From Idiomarinaceae bacterium (GTDB lineage Bacteria; Pseudomonadota; Gammaproteobacteria; Enterobacterales; Alteromonadaceae): a DNA stretch of 33,497 nucleotides. Both the position numbers and the translations under genes were made by a program. Position 1 is the first letter of the stretch. Every line of letters begins with the position of its first letter. Positions 1 through 8,374 of the stretch are shown one piece after another. The notes beneath the pieces are model-generated. The model was not told where the DNA came from and did not search any database. It saw only the letters and a program-made list of their open reading frames with translations. Location of the stretch: assembly GCA_002685255.1 (NCBI GenBank), contig NYWU01000037.1:1-33497 (forward strand). The letters run 5' to 3'.

Positions 1-311
1 GCGGCATCACAGGCGATATGACCGCTGAACTCATGCACATCGTGTACGTGTTGCAAGGTTTGCGAGTCAGCTGCTACACCACAGACACCTTGACCAAAGG
101 GAATCCGCACACAAGCAACCTTGCCTTGAAACGGCCCTAGCACGAGCTCGCGCTCACCTCGAGTGAGGTAAAACCCAGCCCAGTTAATATCTTCAAACTG
201 ATCAAAAATGAGTGCTGAAATATTCGCTAAATTAGCAATTAAATCGGATTCTCCGGTTGTGATGGCTTCGCATTGAGTCACGATATCATCACGCACTGAT
301 ACTGCTTGCAT
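1..311 (-). CDS. msrC: Free methionine-(R)-sulfoxide reductase (fRMsr, GAF domain), 3' end cut by window
   Basis: Cytosolic GAF-fold enzyme that reduces free methionine-(R)-sulfoxide using thioredoxin. I translated about 103 residues from an ATG at 311; the C-terminus lies beyond the left edge. Family hallmarks are visible: NWAGFYL (43-49), LVLGPFQGKVACVRI (57-70 region), GQGVCG and GHIACD. Three cysteines at 67, 77 and 101 have the same 10 and 24 residue spacing as the three functional cysteines of E. coli YebR/MsrC (84, 94, 118). It starts 8 bases after the YeaC-like gene, so it is the last visible gene of a three-gene operon. The identification rests on strong by-eye similarity; only the end is missing. 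Confidence 0.93.
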   Translation of the reverse strand, partial: MQAVSVRDDIVTQCEAITTGESDLIANLANISALIFDQFEDINWAGFYLTRGERELVLGPFQGKVACVRIPFGQGVCGVAADSQTLQHVHDVHEFSGHIACDA

Positions 312-319
312 ACGACCTC

Positions 320-616
320 TTATTCCGCGTCATCTTTAAGATCAAAGCGAGCGATGGTGTCTGCACCACCCTGCTCTGAAAATTGGCGTTTTAGTTCACT
401 CTTTGATTTGGTGACGATACGCCCGTCTTTACCCACTGTGTAATGCTGATCGCTATCAAGAAACCTCGCTTGATACGCCATCACTAACTGTAGTGAGTTC
501 TCCAAATGCTCTTCAGACAATTTTGCGCCGTCAGGCCAGCGGCCTGTTTCGACAGCGCTTACCAAGCGTTCATAGGTGTCTTGGCTCATACTATTAATGA
601 GGTCTTCAAATTGCAT
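320..616 (-). CDS. yeaC: YeaC-like DUF1315 family protein
   Basis: Small soluble protein of unknown function, 98 residues from the ATG at 616. It aligns closely with E. coli YeaC: a start like MxFEDLINSM, the block WPDGxxLSEEHLENSLQLVMAYQAR, then a KSKSELKRQF segment. The frame stays open upstream to 721, but that part overlaps the preceding gene and has no YeaC similarity, so I chose the internal ATG, which lies 8 bases after the upstream stop. The Shine-Dalgarno is weak, so translational coupling is likely. In E. coli yeaC sits beside msrB; here it is beside msrC, again linking it loosely to methionine-sulfoxide repair. No catalytic motif is seen. Confidence 0.88.
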   Translation of the reverse strand: MQFEDLINSMSQDTYERLVSAVETGRWPDGAKLSEEHLENSLQLVMAYQARFLDSDQHYTVGKDGRIVTKSKSELKRQFSEQGGADTIARFDLKDDAE

Positions 617-624
617 GCTGTACT

Positions 625-951
625 CTACCGCTTTCTCTTCAGCATAATAAGGCGTACTCGATTTATCACAAACCACACGAGCCCAATACCAATAACTAAT
701 AGCGCAGTGCTTCGCTGCCAACTATTAGCGAGGGGTTGTTGAAAGAATAGATAGACAAAGGCAGCGATTGAAAGCAATAGCGCTAACATCGACTGAGAAA
801 CCAGTTTATCCGACTTTTCTTGACGCAGTCGAGCCGCTTCACGCTCGATATCTTCTTTTGAATTACCCGCGAATACAAACTGACAATGAGGGCAATCTTT
901 TGCTTTTGAAGACACACGCTTGCCGCACGACGGGCAATTGACTAATGCCAT
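625..951 (-). CDS. Zinc-ribbon membrane protein, function unknown
   Basis: Protein of 108 residues starting at the ATG at 951 (MALVNCPSCGK). A GTG at 960 would add three residues but leaves no room for a ribosome site, while AAAGG sits 8 bases before the ATG. An N-terminal zinc ribbon with two CxxC knuckles (CPSC and CPHC, within the first 25 residues) is followed by a charged helical stretch (about 32-52) and two hydrophobic segments near 57-73 and 83-100. A basic tail suggests a cytoplasmic C-terminus. It is the first gene of the operon with the yeaC-like gene and msrC. A role as a membrane-tethered metal or nucleic-acid sensor is possible but not shown. Confidence 0.75.
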   Translation of the reverse strand: MALVNCPSCGKRVSSKAKDCPHCQFVFAGNSKEDIEREAARLRQEKSDKLVSQSMLALLLSIAAFVYLFFQQPLANSWQRSTALLVIGIGLVWFVINRVRLIMLKRKR

Positions 952-981
952 ATCAAACACCTTTACTGATATATACCAAGC

Positions 982-1009
982 AATATAAGGCTTTTGTCAC
1001 CAAATTCAA
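982..1009 (-). promoter_or_regulatory. Candidate sigma-70 promoter of the zinc-ribbon/yeaC/msrC operon
   Basis: Reading the minus strand, TTGAAT (1004-1009) and TATATT (982-987) are separated by 16 bases, about 30 bases before the ATG at 951. It is a by-eye match to -35 and -10 consensus only. Confidence 0.42.
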
Positions 1010-1039
1010 GGGACAGCCCGAATAAATGAAGTTTAAATA

Positions 1040-1069
1040 AAAAAAGCGAGGCAAAAGCCCCGCTTTTTA
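1040..1069 (-). terminator. Rho-independent terminator after the AGCS symporter gene
   Basis: GC-rich inverted repeat (AGCGGGGC / GCCTCGCT on the minus strand, one wobble, TTTT loop) flanked by an A-run and followed by a T-run. It lies 16 bases past the symporter stop and could also act on the opposite strand. Confidence 0.85.
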
Positions 1070-1084
1070 ACATAAACGTTATAC

Positions 1085-2761
1085 CTATTTACGTTTTTGT
1101 TCTTTATTAAAGTCTTGCCAGTACGACTTAACCGTACTCTTCATTTCCTTGTGTAATAACAACATACCAATCAAGTTCGGTAATGTCATTAACACGATGG
1201 CGACGGCCGATGCCGTCCAAATTAAGGTGGTGTCGGCAAAAGACGCCCAGAAGAAGCCTGCCACGTAAAGAATGCGGTAAGGCATGACGCCTTTTTGTCC
1301 GAACAAATAAACAACCGCACGGTCGCCGTAGTAAGACCACGCAATAGCGGTCGAAAACGCGAACAATAACAAGGTGACTGGAATAATATATTGACCGAAG
1401 TCACCAAAATAACCGTTGGCAAAGGCAAGCGATGTTAATGCCGCAGAGTGCACCAATGACTTACCAACAACTTCAATATCGTCCTTGATAAGATTGCCGT
1501 TTTCAACTTTGACAGTGCCGGTATAGGCGTCTTCACCCGCGACAACAAAGCGCACGTCTTCAGCAACTGAACGTGCATGAAGGATGGTAAACTGCTCATT
1601 GGTCTGAGCAACACCATCTTCGACACGAACAATACCGTTGTAACGTTCGATCTCGTTGTCATCAGTTTGGTTCAAGTAAGCGTATAGCTTCTCGCGGTCA
1701 GCCGTTACCGTGTCATCGTAATGACCTGCAATAAAGTCGAGGTCGCTGCGCGCAAAATTGTTCTCGAACTTTTGCGTCCATACACCCGACGATAGGATAA
1801 CCAGACCAGTCAGTGTACAGATCAAAATGGTATCCAAGAATGGCTCTAAAATAGATACCAGACCCTCAGACACAGGATCTTTGGCACGAGCTGACGCGTG
1901 CGCAATCGGAGCAGAGCCTTGACCAGCTTCGTTCGAGAACAAGCCGCGGTTAACGCCTCGGTTGAACGCATATGCGAAGCTTGCGCCCAAGAAACCACCC
2001 GCTGCCGCAGAGCCCGTAAAAGCATCGCGGAAAATCGAGATGAACGATTCGCCGATATTGTCAAAGTTAAACGCGATAACGCTTAATGAACCAATCACGT
2101 ACAAAATACCCATGATCGGTACAATCTTCGAGGTCACCGCCGCGATACGCTTAATACCACCGATAATAACCATCGCCAATAAAATCGAGAGTACGGCACC
2201 TGTGATGACCGGATCGATTTCAAAGGTTTGTTCCATCGATTGAGCGATATTATTGATTTGTGGCATGTTACCGGTGCCGAAGGAACTGATAATGGTTGCG
2301 ATAGCAAAGATGACCGCGAGCCACTTCATGTTCAAACGACGGTCCATGTAGTACATTGGTCCACCGGCCATGGTGCCATCTTCAGTTTTAACGCGGTACT
2401 TGTGCGATAACGTGACCTCAACAAACTTGGTGGTCATACCCATGAATGCAGTCATCCACATCCAAAAAATAGCGGCTGGACCACCTAAGAAGATAGCCAG
2501 TGCCACACCACCAATGTTACCCGTACCCACGGTACCAGAAAGCGCTGTCGAGAGCGCTTGGAAGTGACTGGTATCGCCTTGTGAGTCCTTTTTATCAAAC
2601 TTACCACTTAATACGCGCCACGCGTGACGGAAATAGCGTACTTGAGGAAAGCCCAAATAGAGCGTGAAGAATAAACCCACACCCAACAAAAGAAATGGGA
2701 AATAGGCTGCAGAGCCTAAAAACCCATCAATCCATAACAAAATATTATTCAGCGTTTCCAA
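1085..2761 (-). CDS. Sodium:alanine/glycine symporter (AGCS family) with large hydrophilic insert
   Basis: Inner-membrane sodium-coupled importer of small neutral amino acids, 558 residues. AGCS signatures are clear: [17 protein letters not shown] (74-90), [14 protein letters not shown] (93-106), [19 protein letters not shown] (271-289) and [14 protein letters not shown]. Between transmembrane segments there is an unusual hydrophilic stretch at about 330-440, rich in D, E, T and N, which makes the protein roughly 100 residues longer than compact AGCS members. The start is a TTG at 2761 with AAAGGGG seven bases upstream. The gene lies 40 bases behind the M14 carboxypeptidase gene and ends in a terminator, so the two probably form a peptide-use operon. 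The exact substrate (alanine, glycine or another) cannot be told from sequence. Confidence 0.93.
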   Translation of the reverse strand: METLNNILLWIDGFLGSAAYFPFLLLGVGLFFTLYLGFPQVRYFRHAWRVLSGKFDKKDSQGDTSHFQALSTALSGTVGTGNIGGVALAIFLGGPAAIFWMWMTAFMGMTTKFVEVTLSHKYRVKTEDGTMAGGPMYYMDRRLNMKWLAVIFAIATIISSFGTGNMPQINNIAQSMEQTFEIDPVITGAVLSILLAMVIIGGIKRIAAVTSKIVPIMGILYVIGSLSVIAFNFDNIGESFISIFRDAFTGSAAAGGFLGASFAYAFNRGVNRGLFSNEAGQGSAPIAHASARAKDPVSEGLVSILEPFLDTILICTLTGLVILSSGVWTQKFENNFARSDLDFIAGHYDDTVTADREKLYAYLNQTDDNEIERYNGIVRVEDGVAQTNEQFTILHARSVAEDVRFVVAGEDAYTGTVKVENGNLIKDDIEVVGKSLVHSAALTSLAFANGYFGDFGQYIIPVTLLLFAFSTAIAWSYYGDRAVVYLFGQKGVMPYRILYVAGFFWASFADTTLIWTASAVAIVLMTLPNLIGMLLLHKEMKSTVKSYWQDFNKEQKRK

Positions 2762-2801
2762 GGTGTATCCCCTTTATTTATTGTTATTTTTACCGCGTAC
2801 G

Positions 2802-3938
2802 TTAAACCTTACGCAGGATTGGCGATACTGCCAATATAGCAGTTAGCACATCCTCGCCTAAACGTTGACAACGAGTTGAAGACCAGCCGAAATCCTCATC
2901 AGGCAAATCAGCATTGTCTTTAAATGGCATTTCTAGTGTATAAGATAGACATTTAAAACGTTCGCCGACAGCTGAGCACGCAACAGTCATATTGGCTTTG
3001 CCAGGCTCATCTTTTTCGTAACCGAACTCATCTTGAAACTCAGGCGTTGCTGCGAGCAAGGCATTTTTAAACGTTTCTTCCAGATGCTTATGGCGCTCAT
3101 CATACGAAGGAATACCCTCACAGCCAGCGACAAAGTTATAAGGCAGTGCCTCATCACCATGCACATCTAAAAACATATCAACGCCGGTTTCTTGCATGCG
3201 CTTGAGCACATAAAAAACTTCTGGGCTTTTCTCTAGCGAAGGTTCAGCCCACTCTCGATTTAGGTTAGTTCCTACTGCGTTAGTACGCAAATGGCCGCGA
3301 ACACTACCGTCTGGGTTCATATTAGGCACGACATAGAACACATTCTCATCGAGCAGCTTACGCGCAACGCCATCTTCGTCGTCAAGCAAACGGCCCAATA
3401 GCCCTTCCATCAACCACTCAGCCATCGACTCACCTGGATGCTGACGTGCGGTGACCCAGATGGTGTTTTTCTCTTCGCTCGGCTCACCGATAATCAACAG
3501 GTTCAGCTCACGGCCGTCGATAGTCTCGCCGAGTAATTCGTGATAGCAATCAACCGATTGTTGCGCTTGCTGGATGAGATCTAAGTGGCGCTCATATGAA
3601 TAAGGCACAAAATAAGCGTAATAAACTGACTCTTGTTCTGGTGTATGCCGAATCGTCAGCTTCTCACCGTTATATTCGGTAGGTACGCGGAACCAGGTGT
3701 CCCGATCGTAAGACGCCAAGGCTTGATAGTCCTTCCAGCCATCGGGGTAAGCTGATTTACCTGCATTCTCAATGATCATCACATGTTCCTCGCCTACTTC
3801 GGCAAACAACTTGTAATGAAACCACTGATAAAAATCGGACTGATGATCTTTCCGGATTGTCAGACGGATGTTGTCACTTGAATTTGCTTCGATAACGTCA
3901 ATATTGCCGCTATCAAACGCCGTATTTATACGTATCAT
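2802..3938 (-). CDS. M14 family zinc carboxypeptidase (cytosolic CCP/Nna1-like)
   Basis: 378-residue zinc carboxypeptidase with no signal peptide. An N-terminal beta-rich domain (about 1-115) precedes the M14 catalytic domain, the layout of bacterial relatives of cytosolic (Nna1/AGTPBP1-type) carboxypeptidases. Zinc ligands are H167 and E170 (ARQHPGESMAEW) and H260 (LDVHGDE). NPDG (208-211), TNLNREW (224-230) for substrate carboxylate binding, and the catalytic glutamate E336 in YTLEMPFK are all present, so the enzyme looks intact. The ATG at 3938 has AAAGG upstream. The AGCS symporter follows on the same strand, fitting C-terminal amino acid release plus amino acid uptake. The true substrate in bacteria is unclear. 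Confidence 0.92.
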   Translation of the reverse strand: MIRINTAFDSGNIDVIEANSSDNIRLTIRKDHQSDFYQWFHYKLFAEVGEEHVMIIENAGKSAYPDGWKDYQALASYDRDTWFRVPTEYNGEKLTIRHTPEQESVYYAYFVPYSYERHLDLIQQAQQSVDCYHELLGETIDGRELNLLIIGEPSEEKNTIWVTARQHPGESMAEWLMEGLLGRLLDDEDGVARKLLDENVFYVVPNMNPDGSVRGHLRTNAVGTNLNREWAEPSLEKSPEVFYVLKRMQETGVDMFLDVHGDEALPYNFVAGCEGIPSYDERHKHLEETFKNALLAATPEFQDEFGYEKDEPGKANMTVACSAVGERFKCLSYTLEMPFKDNADLPDEDFGWSSTRCQRLGEDVLTAILAVSPILRKV

Positions 3939-3982
3939 GCGTTTCCTTTATAATTTTTAAGAACGAATGCTTAGCAGTATAC

Positions 3983-4012
3983 GAAAAAAGCGCCACCACG
4001 GGCGCTTTTTTC
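3983..4012 (-). terminator. Rho-independent terminator after the GAPDH gene
   Basis: Perfect 11-base arms (AAAAAAGCGCC at 3984-3994, its complement at 4001-4011) around a 6-base loop, with a T-run on either strand. It separates the GAPDH gene from the M14-AGCS pair. Confidence 0.87.
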
Positions 4013-4025
4013 TATTTTTATGTGT

Positions 4026-5471
4026 TTAGCGAGGCAAGTTAGGTACTTTAAGACCTGCCATATGCTCGGCAACACGTACAACCTGACAGCTGTAGCCGAA
4101 CTCGTTGTCATACCACACGTACAAAACAGCGCGGTCATCTTCAACAATCGTCGCTTGCGAATCAACGATACCTGCATAACGGCTACCGACCAAGTCGCTT
4201 GATACAATTTCCGTTGAAGCCGTGTAGTCAATTTGGCTTTCCAATGACGAGTGCAACGCAGTCTTACGAAGATACTCATTAAGCGTCTCACGATCAGTGG
4301 CTTTGCCAAGGTTCAGGTTCATAATTGCCATTGAAACGTTAGGCGTAGGTACACGAATCGCGTTACCGGTTAACTTACCTTTAAGTTCAGGTAAAGCTTT
4401 TGCAACCGCTTTGGCAGCGCCGGTTGAGGTGATAACCATGTTTAATGGTGCAGAACGACCACGACGTTCAGCTTTGTGATAGTTATCAATCAAGTTTTGG
4501 TCGTTCGTATACGAATGAACAGTCTCTACGTGACCATTGTGAATACCGTACTCGTCGTTAACTGCTTTGAGTACAGGCGTAATCGCATTGGTAGTACAGC
4601 TCGCTGCCGAGAGAATGCGGTCATCTTCCAAAATATCGCTGTCGTTCACACCAAATACGATATTTTTGATGTCACCTTTGGCAGGCGCAGTAAGTAGTAC
4701 TTTTGCAACGCCTTTCGATTTCAGGTGCAAGCCTAAACCGGCTTCATCTTTCCAGATACCGGTATTATCGATAACAATCGCGTTGTCGATACCATACTGA
4801 GTATAGTCAACTTGGTCGGGACCATCTGAATAAATCACTTTGATAGAAGTGCCGTTAGCCTTGATGCTATTGGTTTCTTTATCAATCGTAATTGAACCAT
4901 TGAACTGGCCATGAATCGAGTCACGACGAAGCAAGCTCGCACGCTTCTCTAAGTCGCCTTCGCGTCCACCACGAACAACAATCGCTCGCAAGCGCATCTT
5001 GTTGTTTGCACCGTTCTTTTCAATTAATAACCGTGCCAGTAAACGACCGATACGACCAAAGCCATATAGCACAACATCTCGTGGCTCGATGCTGTCATCG
5101 ACGTCAACCACGTCAGCTAGCTCACGACGTAGGTAATCTTCAATCGACAAACCGTCTGCTTTACCACCGTGGTGATAACCATAGGCAAGTTTGCCTAAAT
5201 CTACGCGTGCTGGAGCCATCTGCATTTTCGCCATGGCTTCTAGGAACGGAAAGCTCTCGCGTAAACGCACTTTTTGACCTTCATAACGACGGATCAAACG
5301 ATGCGCTTTAATGATATTAATTGTCGAGACGTTTAATAGTGAACGACCATAAACTAGAATCTCCACACCAAAATTACGGTATAATTTACCGATTAATGGT
5401 TGCATGAGTTCTGCGTACTCTTGGCGCTCCTGCCAACTTGAGAGTGTCGGGTCCTGCTGGTTAGCATTCAT
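4026..5471 (-). CDS. Glyceraldehyde-3-phosphate dehydrogenase, long (about 480 aa) form
   Basis: Phosphorylating GAPDH of 481 residues, about 130-150 longer than classical GapA. The dehydrogenase core begins near 131: GFGRIGR nucleotide-binding motif (137-143), active-site SAASCTTNAITP with C292, and general-base H319 in ETVHSYTNDQ. The N-terminal extension (1-130) is helical and charged, with no motif I recognise. This long form recurs in marine Gammaproteobacteria. The ATG at 5471 is preceded by GAGGA at 8 bases. It is a single-gene transcript by context, with a promoter candidate upstream and a terminator downstream. Whether it works in glycolysis or gluconeogenesis, and with NAD or NADP, cannot be decided here. 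Confidence 0.94.
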   Translation of the reverse strand: MNANQQDPTLSSWQERQEYAELMQPLIGKLYRNFGVEILVYGRSLLNVSTINIIKAHRLIRRYEGQKVRLRESFPFLEAMAKMQMAPARVDLGKLAYGYHHGGKADGLSIEDYLRRELADVVDVDDSIEPRDVVLYGFGRIGRLLARLLIEKNGANNKMRLRAIVVRGGREGDLEKRASLLRRDSIHGQFNGSITIDKETNSIKANGTSIKVIYSDGPDQVDYTQYGIDNAIVIDNTGIWKDEAGLGLHLKSKGVAKVLLTAPAKGDIKNIVFGVNDSDILEDDRILSAASCTTNAITPVLKAVNDEYGIHNGHVETVHSYTNDQNLIDNYHKAERRGRSAPLNMVITSTGAAKAVAKALPELKGKLTGNAIRVPTPNVSMAIMNLNLGKATDRETLNEYLRKTALHSSLESQIDYTASTEIVSSDLVGSRYAGIVDSQATIVEDDRAVLYVWYDNEFGYSCQVVRVAEHMAGLKVPNLPR

Positions 5472-5516
5472 TAGCTAAGTCCTCATGGTATGATATGCTC
5501 AAAAATCTCGATGCGT

Positions 5517-5546
5517 ATTGTACTTAAAAGCGCACTCATAAGCCAA
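5517..5546 (-). promoter_or_regulatory. Candidate promoter of the GAPDH gene
   Basis: On the minus strand TTGGCT (5541-5546) and TACAAT (5517-5522) are 18 bases apart, giving a leader of about 40 bases before the ATG. Supported only by consensus match. Confidence 0.42.
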
Positions 5547-5596
5547 CCTATGCTGGCGAACTTGTTAGTTAATCGTTGAAACGGCGGAAAATATCA

Positions 5597-6430
5597 ATGA
5601 CATATGCACGTAGTATCGGATTGAGCGCAGCCATTGCTGCCATTGTTGTCACACTTTCTGGCTGTGAGGAACGACCGATTACTGTGCGAGAGGCATGTGA
5701 GAGCTACCCCGATATCTGTTCTGACTTAAACCAAGACAATTGGTGTAACGCGGAGCGTCGACAGCTGATTCTAACGCGCTATGCCAACAAAACAGATGAA
5801 ACACCTACGCATCAATATTATTTGCTAAAAGACTTACAGTCATACTCCCAATGTATCGAATTAGCTTCATCAATTGAGCATAGAAAGCTCAAAGCCAAGC
5901 AGTCTCATCGCATCGAGGCGTACATCAAAAGCTTGAGCAACATCGAGAAACTCGCTCAGCAGACCAAAAGCAGCGAACACCCGCTTTTGATGTACTGGCA
6001 CTGGGCCAATCGAGGTAATAATGATGCCCTTGACCGCTTACTCGCGCTCGAGGGGCAACCCATCATGCAAACATCGGAATTACAATTTGCATTAGCGACT
6101 TATTACGCCAAAGAAGATAGTCAAACCATGCTCGAATATTTATACCGAGCATTGCGATTATATAAGCCACAACAACGCTTTAACGTTGAGATCCCCGAAT
6201 CACTGGTGACCTATTATTTAAACAACCAACGCACAGATGAAGCTTACATTTGGGCGCTTGTCGCAATCCAATTTAACTCAGAAGTACTGCAAGCCGATCA
6301 GCTTGGCACTATCTTCACACAATCAGACGAGCGCAAAGAGACGCTTGCCGACTCGGCAGAAGACATTATTGACCAAATTGAAGAAGGACAATTTAATCTT
6401 TACCCTGATTGGTCAGCGCCAACGAGTTAA
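5597..6430 (+). CDS. DUF2989 family lipoprotein
   Basis: Predicted lipoprotein of 277 residues. A signal peptide ending in lipobox LSGC (C23) is visible from the ATG at 5597. A TTG at 5576 would add seven residues but has no ribosome site, whereas GGCGGA precedes the ATG. The body carries conserved cysteines in the early segment (EACESYPDICSDL, DNWCNAER) and then alpha-helical, TPR-like repeats such as PLLMYWHWANRGNNDALDRLL and SELQFALATYYAKEDSQTMLEYLYRALRLY. It matches DUF2989, known from Vibrio, Shewanella and Alteromonas relatives, without an assigned function. Its 3' end overlaps the opposite-strand msrB by 38 bases. Confidence 0.85.
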   Translation: MTYARSIGLSAAIAAIVVTLSGCEERPITVREACESYPDICSDLNQDNWCNAERRQLILTRYANKTDETPTHQYYLLKDLQSYSQCIELASSIEHRKLKAKQSHRIEAYIKSLSNIEKLAQQTKSSEHPLLMYWHWANRGNNDALDRLLALEGQPIMQTSELQFALATYYAKEDSQTMLEYLYRALRLYKPQQRFNVEIPESLVTYYLNNQRTDEAYIWALVAIQFNSEVLQADQLGTIFTQSDERKETLADSAEDIIDQIEEGQFNLYPDWSAPTS

Positions 6431-6806
6431 CGCAATAGCGTTGCCCCGTTGCTGTGGGGCCATCGTTAAACACATGACCTAAATGCCCCTTGCAGCGGCT
6501 ACACACAATCTCAATTCGTTGCATGCCATGGCTAGCGTCCTCACAGTACTCGACGGCTCCATCAATGGCCTCATCAAAGCTTGGCCAACCACAATGCCCT
6601 TCAAACTGCTGCTGCCCAGTAAACAATAATTGCCCGCAGCCAGCACAGTGATACTCGCCGTTTTCATTCACCTGAATAAAATCGCCACTAAAGGGGGCTT
6701 CTGTGCCCTGCTGACGCAGAATCTGGTATTGCTCAGGTGTTAACCGCTCACGCCATTGTTCTTCACTGAGGTCGTTCCAATTAGTGTCGTTTTGCTGATT
6801 ACTCAT
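6393..6806 (-). CDS. msrB: Peptide-methionine (R)-S-oxide reductase MsrB
   Basis: 137-residue cytosolic repair enzyme that reduces methionine-R-sulfoxide in proteins. The zinc site is intact (C54-x2-C57 in CAGC and C102-x2-C105 in CSRC). The catalytic cysteine is C125 in RYCVNS, and substrate-pocket motifs HCGWPSF and GHLGHVFNDGP are present. The start at 6806 is the only sensible ATG. It is transcribed divergently from pyruvate kinase across a 91-base region and converges, with overlap, on the DUF2989 gene. With msrC at the left edge, the window carries repair for both free and protein-bound R-sulfoxides. Confidence 0.96.
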   Translation of the reverse strand: MSNQQNDTNWNDLSEEQWRERLTPEQYQILRQQGTEAPFSGDFIQVNENGEYHCAGCGQLLFTGQQQFEGHCGWPSFDEAIDGAVEYCEDASHGMQRIEIVCSRCKGHLGHVFNDGPTATGQRYCVNSLALTNQGKD

Positions 6807-6835
6807 TACTCACCTATGTCTCTGTTCTGTCTTAC

Positions 6836-6856
6836 TTTGTTAACAAACACTGTGTT
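6836..6856. promoter_or_regulatory. Overlapping dyads between msrB and pyk
   Basis: A perfect 12-base palindrome TTTGTTAACAAA (6836-6847) runs directly into a second dyad AACAC-T-GTGTT (6846-6856), in the middle of the 91-base divergent intergenic region. This is a good position for an operator acting on either gene. The binding protein is unknown, and I could not match it to a Cra or HexR consensus. Confidence 0.35.
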
Positions 6857-6897
6857 AGACTTAAGACTCAATCACTTTCAGCTGCTCGGAGTTTTAC

Positions 6898-8328
6898 ATG
6901 TTGCGTCGTACAAAGATCGTTACCACCCTAGGTCCTGCTACTGATGACCCTAGTGTTCTTAAGTCACTTATACAAGCAGGTGCTAATGTAGTACGTCTAA
7001 ACTTCTCTCATGGTTCGGCGGACGATCACATCAAACGCGCTGAAATGGTTCGTAAGCTATCCGCTGAATTAAAAGCACACGTCGCCATCTTAGGTGATCT
7101 GCAAGGACCAAAGATACGGGTAGCACGCTTCAAAAACGACAAAGTCACACTTTCTCAAGGTGAGAAGTTCACACTCGATGCCGAGTACGACAGCCAATCA
7201 GGCAACGAGCAAATCGTTGGACTTGATTATAAAGCACTTCCACACGATGTAGCCCCCGGTGACATTTTATTGTTGGACGACGGCCGTATTCGTTTAGAGG
7301 TTACTGATATCGACGGTACTGCAGTGCATACCGCTGTCGTTGTGGGTGGCCAATTATCCAATAATAAAGGTATTAATCGACTTGGTGGTGGGCTTTCAGC
7401 TAAGGCACTCACTGAGAAAGATTTAGAAGACATTAAGACGGCTGCAAAAATTGGTGTTGACTACTTAGCCGTGTCGTTCCCTCGCAGCGGTGATGACATT
7501 AATGAAGCTCGCCAGTTATTACGTGCAGCGGGTGGCGATGGTGTCTTGTGTGCGAAAATCGAACGAGCTGAGGCGGTTGCCTCAGAACACGCGTTAGACG
7601 ATATTGTTCGCGCTTCGGATGCGGTCATGGTTGCACGGGGTGATTTAGGTGTTGAAATCGGTGATGCCCAACTTGTGGGTAAACAGAAACTCATCATCAG
7701 CCGGGCACGTCAATTAAACAAAGTCGTGATCACCGCAACACAAATGATGGAGTCGATGATCGAAAACCCGATGCCTACCCGTGCCGAAGTTATGGACGTT
7801 GCTAACGCGGTGCTTGATGGCACCGATGCGGTTATGCTTTCAGCTGAGACCGCGGCCGGTAAACACCCCGTCGAAACAGTCAAAGCAATGGCAGAAATTT
7901 GTTTGGGTGCAGAGACACATCCGAGTGCTCAGTTAAAGCATCACGATTTAGAGGAACATTTTTCGAGCATTTCAGAAGCAGCAGCGATGTCGGCGATGTA
8001 TGCCGCAACTCACTTGACCGGTGTGAAAGCCATTATTGCACTGACCGAATCGGGCTTCACTGCTAAGTTAATGTCGCGTATTACCTCGCACTTACCCATT
8101 TTTTCCATGTCACGTCATTCAGGTAGCCGTCACAAGTGTGCGCTATACCGGGGTGTATATCCTATTCAATTTGACTCAACTCAATCAGAAAACCCAATTT
8201 TAGATGCTATTGGTGTTATCAAAGGTTTAGGTCATGTGGCAAAAGGCGACTTAGTGGTATTAACCCATGGCGATGTAATGGAAACCGTAGGCTCAAGTAA
8301 TACCTGTAAGGTTATTGAAGTTCAATAA
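6898..8328 (+). CDS. pyk: Pyruvate kinase
   Basis: 476-residue glycolytic enzyme converting phosphoenolpyruvate and ADP to pyruvate and ATP. Visible landmarks are the N-terminal [15 protein letters not shown], the active-site strand VVRLNFSHG (R33, N35, S37), [10 protein letters not shown], the lysine motif CAKIERAEA, the divalent-metal/substrate segment [13 protein letters not shown], and [31 protein letters not shown]. The C-terminal allosteric domain runs from about 345 to the end. It looks closer to the PykA (type II) than the PykF form by its N-terminus, but I am not certain. GGAG lies 6 bases before the ATG. Downstream is a hairpin shared with the converging DUF6279 gene. Confidence 0.97.
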   Translation: MLRRTKIVTTLGPATDDPSVLKSLIQAGANVVRLNFSHGSADDHIKRAEMVRKLSAELKAHVAILGDLQGPKIRVARFKNDKVTLSQGEKFTLDAEYDSQSGNEQIVGLDYKALPHDVAPGDILLLDDGRIRLEVTDIDGTAVHTAVVVGGQLSNNKGINRLGGGLSAKALTEKDLEDIKTAAKIGVDYLAVSFPRSGDDINEARQLLRAAGGDGVLCAKIERAEAVASEHALDDIVRASDAVMVARGDLGVEIGDAQLVGKQKLIISRARQLNKVVITATQMMESMIENPMPTRAEVMDVANAVLDGTDAVMLSAETAAGKHPVETVKAMAEICLGAETHPSAQLKHHDLEEHFSSISEAAAMSAMYAATHLTGVKAIIALTESGFTAKLMSRITSHLPIFSMSRHSGSRHKCALYRGVYPIQFDSTQSENPILDAIGVIKGLGHVAKGDLVVLTHGDVMETVGSSNTCKVIEVQ

Positions 8329-8336
8329 TAAGCGCG

Positions 8337-8374
8337 TGAGGCACACGCTTGGTTACCCACCAAAGTGTGCCTCA
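8337..8374. terminator. Long hairpin between convergent pyk and DUF6279 genes
   Basis: Perfect 10-base arms TGAGGCACAC (8337-8346) and GTGTGCCTCA (8365-8374), with an inner stem TTGGT/ACCAA around TACCC. It overlaps the last codons of the minus-strand gene (stop at 8353). There is no T-run on either side, so it may block transcription in another way or protect RNA ends. Confidence 0.5.

Noticed and set aside
320-721. Longer start for the YeaC-like protein
   Set aside because: The first 35 codons overlap the zinc-ribbon gene, lack YeaC similarity and have no ribosome site; the ATG at 616 fits the family.
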